From Pseudomonas ekonensis (GTDB lineage: Bacteria; Pseudomonadota; Gammaproteobacteria; Pseudomonadales; Pseudomonadaceae): a stretch of DNA of 64,000 nt. The position numbers were made by a program, and so were the translations under genes. Location: NCBI RefSeq assembly GCF_019145435.1, contig NZ_JAHSTS010000002.1, forward strand, positions 2,018,001 through 2,082,000, given 5' to 3'. Positions 43,183 to 51,749 of this stretch are shown here, in pieces. Numbering within the stretch: position 1 is the first letter of the stretch; every line of letters starts with the position of its first letter. Below the pieces are notes generated by a model, which saw only the letters and a list, made by a program, of their open reading frames with translations, did not search any database and was not told the DNA's origin.

Positions 43183-43279
43183 GCGCGCCACCCGGCGCCA
43201 GGCGCCGCGCCTACGGCACCCCAAGCCCGGCCGCGGCATCGGTCGAACCGCGTCAATGAAGCCCGCAGGGGCGGGATGA

Positions 43280-44005
43280 ATGTCCGTGATCAACTTCAAC
43301 ATCGCCCAATGGCGCGCATGGGCTCCGGGGCTCGACAGCGAGCAGGCCTGGCTGGACTGGAGCCGGCGGCCGGTCGTGCCCGAGGCCAGCGACGCCGCGC
43401 CCGATGTGTCGTTCCTGCCGGCCATGCAGCGCCGCCGGCTCAGCCGTCTGGCACGGATGGCGTTCAGCGTCGGCTGGCCCCTGGCCGAAGGCCGGGACGA
43501 GCTGCCGCTGGTGTTCGTGTCGCGGCACGGCGAAACCCCTCGCACCTTCGACATCCTCAGCGACCTGGCCACGGAACAGCCGCTTTCGCCGACCCAGTTC
43601 AGCCTGTCGGTGCACAACGCGATCATCGGCCTGTGGTCGATCATGCGCGGCGAAACCAGCGAGATGACCGCGCTTGCCGCCGCCGGCGACGGGCTGGAGC
43701 ACGGCATGCTCGAAGCCTGCGCCCTGCTTGACGAAGGCGCTCCGGCCGTCCTGCTGGTGATCGCCGAAGAGCAGCCGCCCCAGGCCTATTCGGCGTGGAT
43801 CGACGACGTGCCGTTTCCCTACGCCCTCGGCCTGCTGCTGACGCCGGGCACCGGCTGGCGGCTGACGCTGAACAGCGCCCCGCAAGCGCTGTCCAAAGCG
43901 CACTGGCCCCACGCGCTGAACCTCGTGCAGACCCTGCTCGGCCAGCAAACCCTCTGCCAACATGCCTGGAAAAATCGAGTATGGACCTGGCAACGCAACC
44001 TGTGA
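43280..44005 (+). CDS. apeC: Beta-ketoacyl synthase chain-length-factor-like protein (ApeC)
   Basis: 241-residue protein of the ketoacyl-synt_2 type found first in APE operons. It resembles the N-terminal half of a ketosynthase but has no catalytic Cys-His-His triad. By analogy with Xenorhabdus APE enzymes, it pairs with the catalytic ketosynthase (57775-58971) as a chain length factor. Start [14 protein letters not shown]; a second ATG four bases earlier is out of frame. First gene of a 20-gene operon; overlaps the next by 25 bp. Confidence 0.8.
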   Translation: MSVINFNIAQWRAWAPGLDSEQAWLDWSRRPVVPEASDAAPDVSFLPAMQRRRLSRLARMAFSVGWPLAEGRDELPLVFVSRHGETPRTFDILSDLATEQPLSPTQFSLSVHNAIIGLWSIMRGETSEMTALAAAGDGLEHGMLEACALLDEGAPAVLLVIAEEQPPQAYSAWIDDVPFPYALGLLLTPGTGWRLTLNSAPQALSKAHWPHALNLVQTLLGQQTLCQHAWKNRVWTWQRNL

Positions 44006-44790
44006 CCGGAAAACACCGCGACGCCTACCTCTGGCGCCTGCTGGCCACTGCCGCAAGCTTCGCGTTGTTCGGGCTCGGCGGCCTGTGCCTGCGCCTGCTG
44101 GTGTTTCCGTTGCTGGCCTGCCTGCCGGGCGACGCCCAGGCCCATCGCCGGCGCGCGCGCCAGACCGTCAGCCGGCTGTTCTGGTTTTTCGTGCGGTTCA
44201 TGGCCCGCACCGGCGTGCTGACCTACGACATCCAGGGCGCCGAACGCCTCGGCCGGCCCGGCCAGATGATCATCGCCAACCACCCGTCGCTGATCGACGT
44301 GGTGTTCCTGATCGGCCTGGTGCCCCACGCCAACTGTGTGGTGAAACAGAGCCTGTGGACAAACCCCTTCACCCGCGGCCCGCTGCGCCGCACCGGCTAC
44401 ATCAGCAACGACGGCAGCCTGGAAATGCTCGATGCCGCCGCCGACGCCCTGAAGGACGGCCAGCCCCTGATCATTTTCCCCGAAGGCACCCGCACCCGCC
44501 CGGGGCAGCCGCCGGCCTTTCATCGGGGGGCCGCGGCCATCGCGCTGCGCGGTGCCAGACTTCTCACACCGGTGATCATCAAGGTCAGCCCCACCACGCT
44601 GACCAAGGCCGAACCCTGGTATCGGATCCCCAGCCGCCGCGTGCATTTCAGTTTTCGCGTCGGCGCCGATATAGACCCACAGACCTTTGCCGCGCAGGGG
44701 CCCGCACCCCAGGCCTCGCGCAAGCTAAACGATCATTTGCACCAATTTTTCATTAAGGAGCTCGCCGAAGATGAGCGATCTGCACCGTGA
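43981..44790 (+). CDS. apeD: Lysophospholipid acyltransferase-like protein (ApeD)
   Basis: 269-residue PlsC-family acyltransferase. The catalytic HX4D motif is NHPSLID (H101, D106) and the acceptor-site motif is FPEGTR near residue 168. One or two N-terminal membrane segments (LLATAASFALFGLGG; LLVFPLLACLPG) anchor it to the inner membrane. In the APE pathway it likely helps join the polyene acyl chain to its lipid carrier. Overlaps the preceding gene by 25 bp and the following ACP gene by 20 bp. Confidence 0.82.
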   Translation: MDLATQPVTGKHRDAYLWRLLATAASFALFGLGGLCLRLLVFPLLACLPGDAQAHRRRARQTVSRLFWFFVRFMARTGVLTYDIQGAERLGRPGQMIIANHPSLIDVVFLIGLVPHANCVVKQSLWTNPFTRGPLRRTGYISNDGSLEMLDAAADALKDGQPLIIFPEGTRTRPGQPPAFHRGAAAIALRGARLLTPVIIKVSPTTLTKAEPWYRIPSRRVHFSFRVGADIDPQTFAAQGPAPQASRKLNDHLHQFFIKELAEDERSAP

Positions 44791-45031
44791 GATAAAACGG
44801 CTGATCATCGATGCCCTGGGCCTCGAAGACATCAGCGTCGACGACATCGACGACGACATGACGCTGTTCGGCGAGGGCCTGGGCCTGGATTCCGTCGACG
44901 CCCTGGAACTGGGCCTGGCCATCCAGAAGAAGTACGGCATCAAGATCGACGCCGATGCCAAGGACAACCGCAACCATTTCGCCAACGTGACCAGCCTCGC
45001 GGCTTTCGTCACGGCCAAACAGGCAGCTTGA
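44771..45031 (+). CDS. apeE: Acyl carrier protein 1 (ApeE)
   Basis: 86-residue ACP with the phosphopantetheine serine S41 in GLDSVDALELG. Acidic helical protein with the DDMTLFGEGLGLD lead-in typical of APE carrier proteins. Starts inside the acyltransferase gene. No phosphopantetheinyl transferase is encoded nearby, so activation must come from elsewhere. Confidence 0.92.
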   Translation: MSDLHREIKRLIIDALGLEDISVDDIDDDMTLFGEGLGLDSVDALELGLAIQKKYGIKIDADAKDNRNHFANVTSLAAFVTAKQAA

Positions 45032-45039
45032 GACCCACC

Positions 45040-45294
45040 ATGCAAACTCGTGACGACATCTTCAACACCCTGCGCGACGCCCTGGTCGAACTGTTCGAAC
45101 TGGATCCGGCCCGCGTGAGCCTGGAGTCGAACCTGTACCAGGACCTGGAAATCGACAGCATCGACGCCGTCGACCTGATCGATCACATCAAGCGCCAGAC
45201 CGGCAAGAAAATCGCCGCCGAGGAATTCAAGTCGGTGCGCACCGTCAGCGACGTGGTCGAGGCGGTCTACCGTCTGGTTCAGCCGGCCGCATGA
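45040..45294 (+). CDS. apeF: Acyl carrier protein 2 (ApeF)
   Basis: 84-residue second ACP, phosphopantetheine serine S40 in EIDSIDAVDLIDHI. Two ACPs with distinct sequences are standard in APE systems, one likely for the starter and one for extender units. Start ATG 45040; an in-frame TTG at 45028 is less likely. This is the only junction in the operon without an overlap (8-bp gap). Confidence 0.92.
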   Translation: MQTRDDIFNTLRDALVELFELDPARVSLESNLYQDLEIDSIDAVDLIDHIKRQTGKKIAAEEFKSVRTVSDVVEAVYRLVQPAA

Positions 45295-45836
45295 GCCGAC
45301 TGATCGGCCTCGGCCTGCTGCTGGCGGGTCTGCTGTACCCCTTTGCGGTGTATTTCGGCATGGAGCACTTTGCGCCGTGGCAGTTCGGGTTGCTGCTGGG
45401 CGGCCTGTGGCTGGCCCGGGCGCTGACCGGCCGGCGCAAGCCCGGCAGCCTGTGGATGGCCGCCACGGCCATCGGCTTCTGTCTGGTGCTGGCGGTGTTC
45501 GACAGCCCGCGCCTGCTGCGCTGGTATCCGGTGCTGATCAGCGGCTTCATGCTGGCGCTGTTCGGCCTGAGCCTGAAGTACGGCCCGCCGATGGCCGAGC
45601 GCCTGGCGCGCCTGCGCGAACCGCACCTGCCGCCCGCCGCGGTGCGCTACACCCGCCGGGTCACCGTGGCCTGGAGCGTGTTCTTCTTCTGCAACGGTTT
45701 GTGCGCCGCCCTCCTGACCCTGTGGGCGCCGCTGCATTGGTGGATGTTGTACACCGGCCTGATCTCCTACGGGCTGATCGGCCTGATGTTTGCCATTGAA
45801 TGGCTGATACGACAACGGGTAAGAGGCCGTACATGA
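45291..45836 (+). CDS. apeG: Integral membrane protein (ApeG, COG4648-like)
   Basis: 181-residue membrane protein with about five hydrophobic segments (for example LIGLGLLLAGLLYPFAVYF at the N-terminus and LYTGLISYGLIGLMF near the C-terminus). Resembles the COG4648 protein conserved in APE operons. Function unknown; it may be part of an inner-membrane assembly complex. ATGA overlaps on both sides. Confidence 0.75.
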   Translation: MSRLIGLGLLLAGLLYPFAVYFGMEHFAPWQFGLLLGGLWLARALTGRRKPGSLWMAATAIGFCLVLAVFDSPRLLRWYPVLISGFMLALFGLSLKYGPPMAERLARLREPHLPPAAVRYTRRVTVAWSVFFFCNGLCAALLTLWAPLHWWMLYTGLISYGLIGLMFAIEWLIRQRVRGRT

Positions 45837-47536
45837 ACTGGACTAGACTTGAGCAACTGTTGCTCAAGGAACTGCCGGCCCGCGCAGTCGCCTGCGCACC
45901 GGCGCTGAACCACGCACAACTGTGCCGGCAGGCCCTGAGCCTGGCCGCCGGCCTGCAGGCCCGGGGCGTGCGGCAGATCGCCGTGCACCTGGAGGACGCC
46001 GCCGAACTGGCCGTTGCGCTGCTCGGCGCCTGGCGCGCAGGCGTCGGCGTGCTGCTGCCTTCGGACCTGCAGGCCCAGACCCGCCAGCGCTGGTCGGACG
46101 ACGTCGACCTGTGGCTGACCGACCAGGCCGGCGACCCGCACCTGAACGATTTCGACCATTCGCCCCTGAGCGCCACCGAGCTCGACCTCGACCGGTGCCG
46201 GCTGAGCCTGTGCACCTCCGGCTCCAGCGGCGAACCCAAGCGCATCGACAAGACCCTGCGCCAACTGGCCAACGAGGTCGAAGCCCTCGAACGGCTCTGG
46301 GGCACGGACCTGGGTGACGCCTGCATCATCGGCAGCGTGGCCACCCAGCACATCTACGGCCTGCTGTTCCGCGTGCTTTGGCCGCTGTGCGCCGGACGCC
46401 CGTTCGTGCGCCGGCAACTGCCGTTCCCCGAAGACCTGCAGCGCACCAGCCGCGAACACCCGTCCTACGCCTGGGTCGCCAGCCCGGCCCTGCTCAAGCG
46501 CATGGGCGACAACCTCGACTGGCCGGCCCTGAGCGCGGTGCGCCGGGTGTTTTCCTCCGGCGGTGCATTGCCGCCGGACGCCGCGCAGGACCTGCACCGG
46601 CGCCTGGGGCAGTGGCCGACGGAAATCCTCGGCAGCTCTGAGACCGGCGGCATCGCCTGGCGTCAGGGCGAACCGCTCTGGCAGCCGTTCCAGGGCGTCA
46701 AGCTGAGCCAGGACAACGACGGCGCCTTGCTGATCGCCTCGCCTTACCTGCCCGCCGGCCACATCGAACACACCGCCGACGCCGCGCGCATGGCGGCCGA
46801 TGGCCGGTTCGAGCTGCTGGGCCGGCTGGACCGGATCGTGAAACTGGAAGAGAAGCGCATCTCCCTGCCGATGCTGGAACAGGCACTCACGGCCCACGAC
46901 TGGGTCGCCGAAGCGCGTCTGGGCGTGGTGCAGGAGAACCGCGCCTCCCTCGGCGCCCTGCTGGTGCTCAGCGAGCAGGGATTGCACACCCTGCGCGAGC
47001 ACGGCCGGCGCCACCTGACCGACACCCTGCGCCGACACCTGAGCCCGCACTGCGAGGCTTTGGCCCTGCCCCGGCGCTGGCGGTTGCTGCGGCAATTGCC
47101 CCTGAACACCCAGGGCAAACTGCCCCAGACCGACGTCGACGCGCTGCTGCTGGCGCCCCGGCCAAAGGCGCCGGAGGTGCTTGAGCAACTCGAAAGCGAC
47201 GGCGAATGGAGCCTGCAACTGGCGGTGCCGCCGGACCTGGCCCACTTCAGCGGCCACTTCCCCATGGCCCCGGTGCTGCCCGGCGTGGTGCAGGTGGAAT
47301 GGGCGTTCAACCTCGCCCGCCACTGCATGAACCTCGGCGGAACGTTCGCCGGCATGGAAGTGCTCAAGTTCCAGCAACTGGTGCGCCCCGGCGACGAGAT
47401 CCAGCTGCACCTGCGCTTCGATCCCGAGCGCGGCAAGGTCTACTTCGCCTACCGCAACGAGACCGCCACCTGCTCCAGCGGCCGGATCCTGCTGGGCGCC
47501 GCCCGCCCTTCCCCAGCGGAGGACCGGCATGCATAA
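45833..47536 (+). CDS. AMP-ligase fused to a hot-dog dehydratase (ApeH-ApeI fusion)
   Basis: 567-residue two-domain protein. Residues 1-455 form an acyl/aryl-AMP ligase with [10 protein letters not shown] (from T128), the A5-like [11 protein letters not shown] near residue 267, and a C-terminal subdomain with [11 protein letters not shown] near residue 420. Residues 460-567 form a FabA/FabZ-like hot-dog domain with [14 protein letters not shown] (H475). In E. coli and Xenorhabdus APE operons ApeH and ApeI are separate proteins. Likely activates the aryl starter onto the ACP and dehydrates beta-hydroxyacyl-ACP. Confidence 0.85.
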   Translation: MNWTRLEQLLLKELPARAVACAPALNHAQLCRQALSLAAGLQARGVRQIAVHLEDAAELAVALLGAWRAGVGVLLPSDLQAQTRQRWSDDVDLWLTDQAGDPHLNDFDHSPLSATELDLDRCRLSLCTSGSSGEPKRIDKTLRQLANEVEALERLWGTDLGDACIIGSVATQHIYGLLFRVLWPLCAGRPFVRRQLPFPEDLQRTSREHPSYAWVASPALLKRMGDNLDWPALSAVRRVFSSGGALPPDAAQDLHRRLGQWPTEILGSSETGGIAWRQGEPLWQPFQGVKLSQDNDGALLIASPYLPAGHIEHTADAARMAADGRFELLGRLDRIVKLEEKRISLPMLEQALTAHDWVAEARLGVVQENRASLGALLVLSEQGLHTLREHGRRHLTDTLRRHLSPHCEALALPRRWRLLRQLPLNTQGKLPQTDVDALLLAPRPKAPEVLEQLESDGEWSLQLAVPPDLAHFSGHFPMAPVLPGVVQVEWAFNLARHCMNLGGTFAGMEVLKFQQLVRPGDEIQLHLRFDPERGKVYFAYRNETATCSSGRILLGAARPSPAEDRHA

Positions 47537-48263
47537 CCCCTGCGCGGTCATCCCCGTCTACAACCACGAAACCGCCGTCACCACGGTGGTCGACGCCCTG
47601 CTCGCCCACGGCCTGCCGTGCATCCTGGTGGACGACGCCAGCCACCGCGCCTGCGCCCGGGTGCTCGACGCGCTGGCCGGGCGCGAGCGGGTTCACCTGG
47701 TGCGCCTGACCGCCAACCAGGGCAAGGGCGGCGCGGTGATGACCGGCCTGCGCGAAGCGGCGCGGCTGGGGTTCACCCACGCCTTGCAGGTGGACGCCGA
47801 CGGCCAGCACGACCTGCAAGACGTCGCCCGGTTCATCGAAGCCTCCCGCGCGCTGCCCGGCGCAGTCATCTGCGGCTATCCGCTGTACGACGCCAGCGTG
47901 CCCAAGGGCCGTCTGTACGCACGCTACCTGACCCACGCGATGGTGTGGATCAACACCCTGTCGCTGCAGATCCGCGATTCGATGTGCGGCTTTCGCGTGT
48001 ACCCGCTGGAACCGACGCTGGCGGTGATCGACTCGGCGCGGATCGGCAAGCGCATGGACTTCGATTCGGACATCCTCGTGCGCCTGGCGTGGCGCAACCG
48101 GCCGATGCACTGGCTGCAGACCCGCGTGCACTACCCGCTGGACGGCGTGTCGCACTTCCGGCTGTTCCACGACAACCTGCTGATCTCGGGCATGCACACG
48201 CGGCTGTTCTTCGGCATGCTCCTGCGTGCGCCGGCGATCCTCTGGCGACGGTGGCGGACATGA
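47529..48263 (+). CDS. Family 2 glycosyltransferase
   Basis: 244-residue GT2 with the GT-A fold N-terminus AVIPVYNHETAV, nucleotide-sugar DXD-like motif VDADGQHD near residue 91 and the dolichol-phosphate-mannose-synthase-like region SMCGFRVYPL. It matches the glycosyltransferase half of ApeJ, here a separate protein. It would add a sugar to the APE lipid headgroup (inference). Overlaps neighbours by 8 and 4 bp. Confidence 0.85.
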   Translation: MHNPCAVIPVYNHETAVTTVVDALLAHGLPCILVDDASHRACARVLDALAGRERVHLVRLTANQGKGGAVMTGLREAARLGFTHALQVDADGQHDLQDVARFIEASRALPGAVICGYPLYDASVPKGRLYARYLTHAMVWINTLSLQIRDSMCGFRVYPLEPTLAVIDSARIGKRMDFDSDILVRLAWRNRPMHWLQTRVHYPLDGVSHFRLFHDNLLISGMHTRLFFGMLLRAPAILWRRWRT

Positions 48264-49207
48264 GCGCCGAGACCGAAAACAAGCACTGGGCCGACCGCCA
48301 GGAGCGCGGCAGCTTCCTGCTGATGAAATTCACCGCGTTCGCCGCACGGCTGCTGGGCCGGCGCCTGCTGAGCCCGCTGCTCTACGGCATCGTCCTGTAT
48401 TTTTTCCTGTTCGGCCGCAGTGCCCGGCAGAGCGCCTGGCAGTACCAGCGGCGCCTCGCCGACTGGAGCGGGCGCAGCGAGCTGCGCCCCGGTCTGTGGC
48501 GGGTGTTCAGCCAGTTCATGGCGTTCGCCGATGCGATGCTCGACAAGCTCGACGTGTGGCACGGCAAGATCGGCCTCGAACAGATCGAGATCGTCGACCC
48601 GGCGCTGCTGCGCCACCAGATGCGCGGCAAGCGCGGACAACTGCTGGTCGGCTCGCACCTGGGCAACCTGGAAGTGTGCCGGGCGCTGGCGGAGATCGGC
48701 GAGAAGGTCACCATGAACGTGCTGGTGCACACCAAGCACGCCGAACAGTTCAACCGCCTGCTGGGCGAAGCCGGGGCCACCAACCTGCGGCTGATCCAGG
48801 TCAGCGAGCTGGATCCTGTGATCATGCTGCAGCTGCACGAACGCCTTGAGCGCGGCGAATGGCTGGCGATCGCCGGCGACCGCGTGCCGCTGCACGGCGG
48901 GCGCAGCGTGACCGTGGACTTCCTCGGCCACCCGGCTGCGTTCCCCCAGGGGCCGTGGCTGCTGGCCGGGCTGCTCAAGTGCCCGGTCAATCTTCTGATG
49001 TGCCTGAAGCGGCCCGACGGCCGCTACCGCCTGACCCTCGAACCCTTCGCCGACAGCGTGGAATGGAAGCGCAGCGAACGCGAACAGGTCATTCATCAGT
49101 GGGCATCCCGCTATGCCCGGCGACTGAGTCACTATTGCCTCGAAGCACCGCTGCAATGGTTCAATTTCTACCCATTCTGGAAAACCGATGACCACGCCAA
49201 CCCCTGA
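48260..49207 (+). CDS. LpxL/HtrB-like lipid acyltransferase
   Basis: 315-residue protein of the lysophospholipid/lipid A acyltransferase (LpxL) family, with the HX4E motif GSHLGNLEV (H133, E138) and a membrane segment LLSPLLYGIVLYFFLFG near residue 35. Corresponds to the acyltransferase half of ApeJ in enterobacterial clusters, here split from the glycosyltransferase. Probably transfers the aryl polyene acyl chain to the lipid. The ATG overlaps the previous stop (ATGA); the gene overlaps the ammonia-lyase by 20 bp. Confidence 0.83.
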   Translation: MSAETENKHWADRQERGSFLLMKFTAFAARLLGRRLLSPLLYGIVLYFFLFGRSARQSAWQYQRRLADWSGRSELRPGLWRVFSQFMAFADAMLDKLDVWHGKIGLEQIEIVDPALLRHQMRGKRGQLLVGSHLGNLEVCRALAEIGEKVTMNVLVHTKHAEQFNRLLGEAGATNLRLIQVSELDPVIMLQLHERLERGEWLAIAGDRVPLHGGRSVTVDFLGHPAAFPQGPWLLAGLLKCPVNLLMCLKRPDGRYRLTLEPFADSVEWKRSEREQVIHQWASRYARRLSHYCLEAPLQWFNFYPFWKTDDHANP

Positions 49208-50732
49208 GCCGGTAACCTTCGGCGAACGCCCCTTGCGCATCGAAGACGTGCTGGCCCTGGCCGAACGCCGGGCGCCCGCGCAGTTGCAGAGCGACGCCGA
49301 CTACCGCCGGCGCATCGCCAAGGGCGCGCAGTTCCTCGACTCGCTGCTGGACAAGGAAGGCGTGATCTACGGCGTGACCACCGGCTACGGCGACTCCTGC
49401 GTGGTCGCGGTGCCTCTGCACCACGTCGAGGCGCTGCCGCAGCACCTGTTCACCTTCCACGGCTGCGGGCTGGGCAAGCTGCTCGACGCCCAGGCCACCC
49501 GTGCGGTGCTGGCGGCGCGCTTGCAGTCGCTGTGCCACGGCGTGTCCGGGGTGCGGGTCGAACTGCTGGAGCGGCTGCAGGCGTTTCTTGAGCGCGACAT
49601 CCTGCCGCTGATCCCGGAAGAGGGCTCGGTGGGCGCCAGCGGCGACCTGACGCCGCTGTCCTACGTCGCGGCGACCCTCTCCGGCGAGCGCGAAGTGATG
49701 TTCCGCGGCGAACGCCGCCAGGCGGCCGACGTGCACCGGGAACTGGGCTGGACGCCGCTGGTGCTGCGGCCCAAGGAAGCCCTGGCCCTGATGAACGGCA
49801 CCGCCGTGATGACCGGCCTGGCGTGCCTGGCCTTCGCCCGCGCCGATTACCTGCTGCAACTGGCCACCCGCATCACCGCGCTCAACGTGGTGGCGCTGCA
49901 AGGCAATCCGGAGCACTTCGACGAGCGCCTGTTCGCCGCCAAGCCGCATCCGGGGCAGATGCAGGTCGCCGCGTGGCTGCGCCAGGATCTGGCCATCGAC
50001 GCGCCGACCGCGCCGCTGCACCGTCTGCAGGACCGCTACTCCCTGCGTTGCGCGCCCCACGTGCTCGGTGTGCTGGCCGACAGCCTGGGCTGGCTGCGCG
50101 GGTTCATCGAGACCGAACTCAACAGCGCCAACGACAACCCGATCATCGACGCCGAGGCCGAGCGGGTGCTGCACGGCGGGCACTTCTACGGCGGCCACAT
50201 CGCGTTCGCCATGGATAGCCTGAAGAACCTCGTGGCCAACGTCGCCGACCTGCTCGACCGCCAGCTCGCCCTGCTGGTGGACGAGCGCTACAACCACGGC
50301 CTGCCGAGCAACCTGTCCGGCGCCGACGCCGAACGGGCGATGCTCAACCACGGTTTCAAGGCCGTGCAGATCGGCGCCAGCGCCTGGACCGCCGAAGCCT
50401 TGAAGAACACGATGCCGGCCAGCGTGTTCTCGCGTTCCACCGAATGCCACAACCAGGACAAGGTGAGCATGGGCACCATCGCCGCCCGGGATGCGATCCG
50501 CGTGCTGGAGCTGACCGAACAGGTGGCCGCCGCCACGCTGCTCGCCGCCCAGCAGGGCGTGTGGCTGCGCGGCCGGGCCGAGGACGCGCGGCCGTTGCCG
50601 CCGGCGCTGGCCGCGATGCACGAAGCGCTGGCCGAAGACTTTGCCCCGGTGATCGAAGACCGTGCCCTGGAAGGCGAACTGCGCCTGTGCCTGCAACGCA
50701 TCGGCGAACGCCGCTGGAGGCTGCATGCGTAG
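49188..50732 (+). CDS. Aromatic amino-acid ammonia-lyase (HAL/TAL/PAL family)
   Basis: 514-residue lyase of the MIO family; residues A150-S151-G152 in GASGDLTPL form the MIO cofactor. The N-terminal YGVTTGYGDS loop supplies the catalytic tyrosine; ETELNSANDNPII and the C-terminal helix bundle are conserved. The substrate-selectivity pair that is Ser-His in histidine lyases and His-Leu in Rhodobacter tyrosine lyase reads F90-H91 by my alignment. In this operon it more likely makes a cinnamic or 4-coumaric acid starter than urocanate. No hut genes are nearby. Confidence 0.88.
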   Translation: MTTPTPEPVTFGERPLRIEDVLALAERRAPAQLQSDADYRRRIAKGAQFLDSLLDKEGVIYGVTTGYGDSCVVAVPLHHVEALPQHLFTFHGCGLGKLLDAQATRAVLAARLQSLCHGVSGVRVELLERLQAFLERDILPLIPEEGSVGASGDLTPLSYVAATLSGEREVMFRGERRQAADVHRELGWTPLVLRPKEALALMNGTAVMTGLACLAFARADYLLQLATRITALNVVALQGNPEHFDERLFAAKPHPGQMQVAAWLRQDLAIDAPTAPLHRLQDRYSLRCAPHVLGVLADSLGWLRGFIETELNSANDNPIIDAEAERVLHGGHFYGGHIAFAMDSLKNLVANVADLLDRQLALLVDERYNHGLPSNLSGADAERAMLNHGFKAVQIGASAWTAEALKNTMPASVFSRSTECHNQDKVSMGTIAARDAIRVLELTEQVAAATLLAAQQGVWLRGRAEDARPLPPALAAMHEALAEDFAPVIEDRALEGELRLCLQRIGERRWRLHA

Positions 50733-51150
50733 CGCCGGGGTGCTTCATGCCGATGCGGAAGTGGTCGTGCCGTTCTTCGACGTCGATTCCATGCACGTGG
50801 TCTGGCACGGCCATTACGTCAAATACCTGGAAGTGGCGCGCTGCGCGCTGCTGGACAAGATCGGCCACAACTACAATCAGATGTCCGACTCGGGCTACGC
50901 CTGGCCGGTGATCGACCTGCAGCTGCGCTACGTGCGCGGCGCGGTGTTCGGCCAGCGGCTGAACGTGCGCGCCAGCCTGGTGGAATGGGAAAACCGGTTG
51001 AAGATCCATTACCTGATCACCGACGCCGTGACCGGCGAACGCCTGACCCGCGCAAGCTCGGTGCAGGTGGCGGTGGAGATCGGCAGCCGCGAGATGCAAC
51101 TGGCGTCACCGAAAATCTTCACCCAAGCCGTGGAAAGGATGCTGCGATGA
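50725..51150 (+). CDS. apeK: 4HBT-type thioesterase (ApeK)
   Basis: 141-residue hot-dog thioesterase with the DVDSMHVVWHGHYVKYLE motif near residue 20; the Asp-His region is that of the 4-hydroxybenzoyl-CoA thioesterase/YbgC family. Likely removes the finished or stalled chain from the ACP. GGAGG lies four bases before the ATG, inside the end of the ammonia-lyase gene. Overlaps the following LolA-like gene by ATGA. Confidence 0.85.
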   Translation: MRSAGVLHADAEVVVPFFDVDSMHVVWHGHYVKYLEVARCALLDKIGHNYNQMSDSGYAWPVIDLQLRYVRGAVFGQRLNVRASLVEWENRLKIHYLITDAVTGERLTRASSVQVAVEIGSREMQLASPKIFTQAVERMLR

Positions 51151-51749
51151 CCGTTCCCTTCAAATGGCTCGGCGCTTTGGCGCTGCTGGCCGTGACGACG
51201 CTGGCCAATGCCTTCGACCTGGAACAGCTGCGCGATCAGCTGGCCAAACCTGACGTGATCCATGGCCGCTTCATCCAGGAGAAGCACCTGCGCGCGCTGC
51301 CCAAGCCGCTGGTCAGCCAGGGCAGTTTCGTCCTGGCCAGGGACCACGGCCTGCTCTGGCTGCTGAAGACCCCGCTGCAGCAGGACTACCGCATCACCGC
51401 CCAGGGCATTGCCCGGCGCGATGGCGGCGGCTGGCAGATGCTGCCGGACAAGAGCGCCGGCGCCGAGCAGAACCGGCTGTTCCTCGCCGTGCTGCAAGGC
51501 GACAGCAGCGGCCTGCAACGGGATTTCGAACTGGCCCTGAGCGGCGACGCCGACCAGTGGAAACTGACCCTGACCCCCCGTTCGGTGCTGCTCAAGCAGG
51601 TGTTCGACCGGATCGACATCGGTGGCGGCGCCTTGGTGCAGACCATCGAACTGCAGGAAACCCAGGGCGACAGCACCGTGCTGCGCATGCAGGACAGCAC
51701 CGCCGGCCAACCGCTGAGCGACGCGGAGCGCCATGACTTTGCCCCGTGA
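51147..51749 (+). CDS. apeL: LolA-like periplasmic lipid carrier (ApeL)
   Basis: 200-residue protein with a Sec signal peptide (about 1-22, cleavage after ATTLANA-like sequence) followed by a LolA-like fold with HGRFIQEKHLRALPKPLVSQG near residue 36. LolA-like proteins of APE operons are thought to carry the lipid-linked pigment across the periplasm. Coupled by overlap to the thioesterase before it and the MMPL transporter after it. Confidence 0.85.
   Translation: MTVPFKWLGALALLAVTTLANAFDLEQLRDQLAKPDVIHGRFIQEKHLRALPKPLVSQGSFVLARDHGLLWLLKTPLQQDYRITAQGIARRDGGGWQMLPDKSAGAEQNRLFLAVLQGDSSGLQRDFELALSGDADQWKLTLTPRSVLLKQVFDRIDIGGGALVQTIELQETQGDSTVLRMQDSTAGQPLSDAERHDFAP

Noticed and set aside
42916..43707. 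N-terminal extension of the ParA-like protein (frame open to 43707)
   Set aside because: The extension runs antisense through the first APE gene and its promoter, and the conserved ParA start with a GGAGG site is at 42915.
49188..50732. Histidine utilisation gene hutH
   Set aside because: No hut genes nearby, the selectivity dyad is not Ser-His by my alignment, and it is locked inside the APE operon by overlaps.
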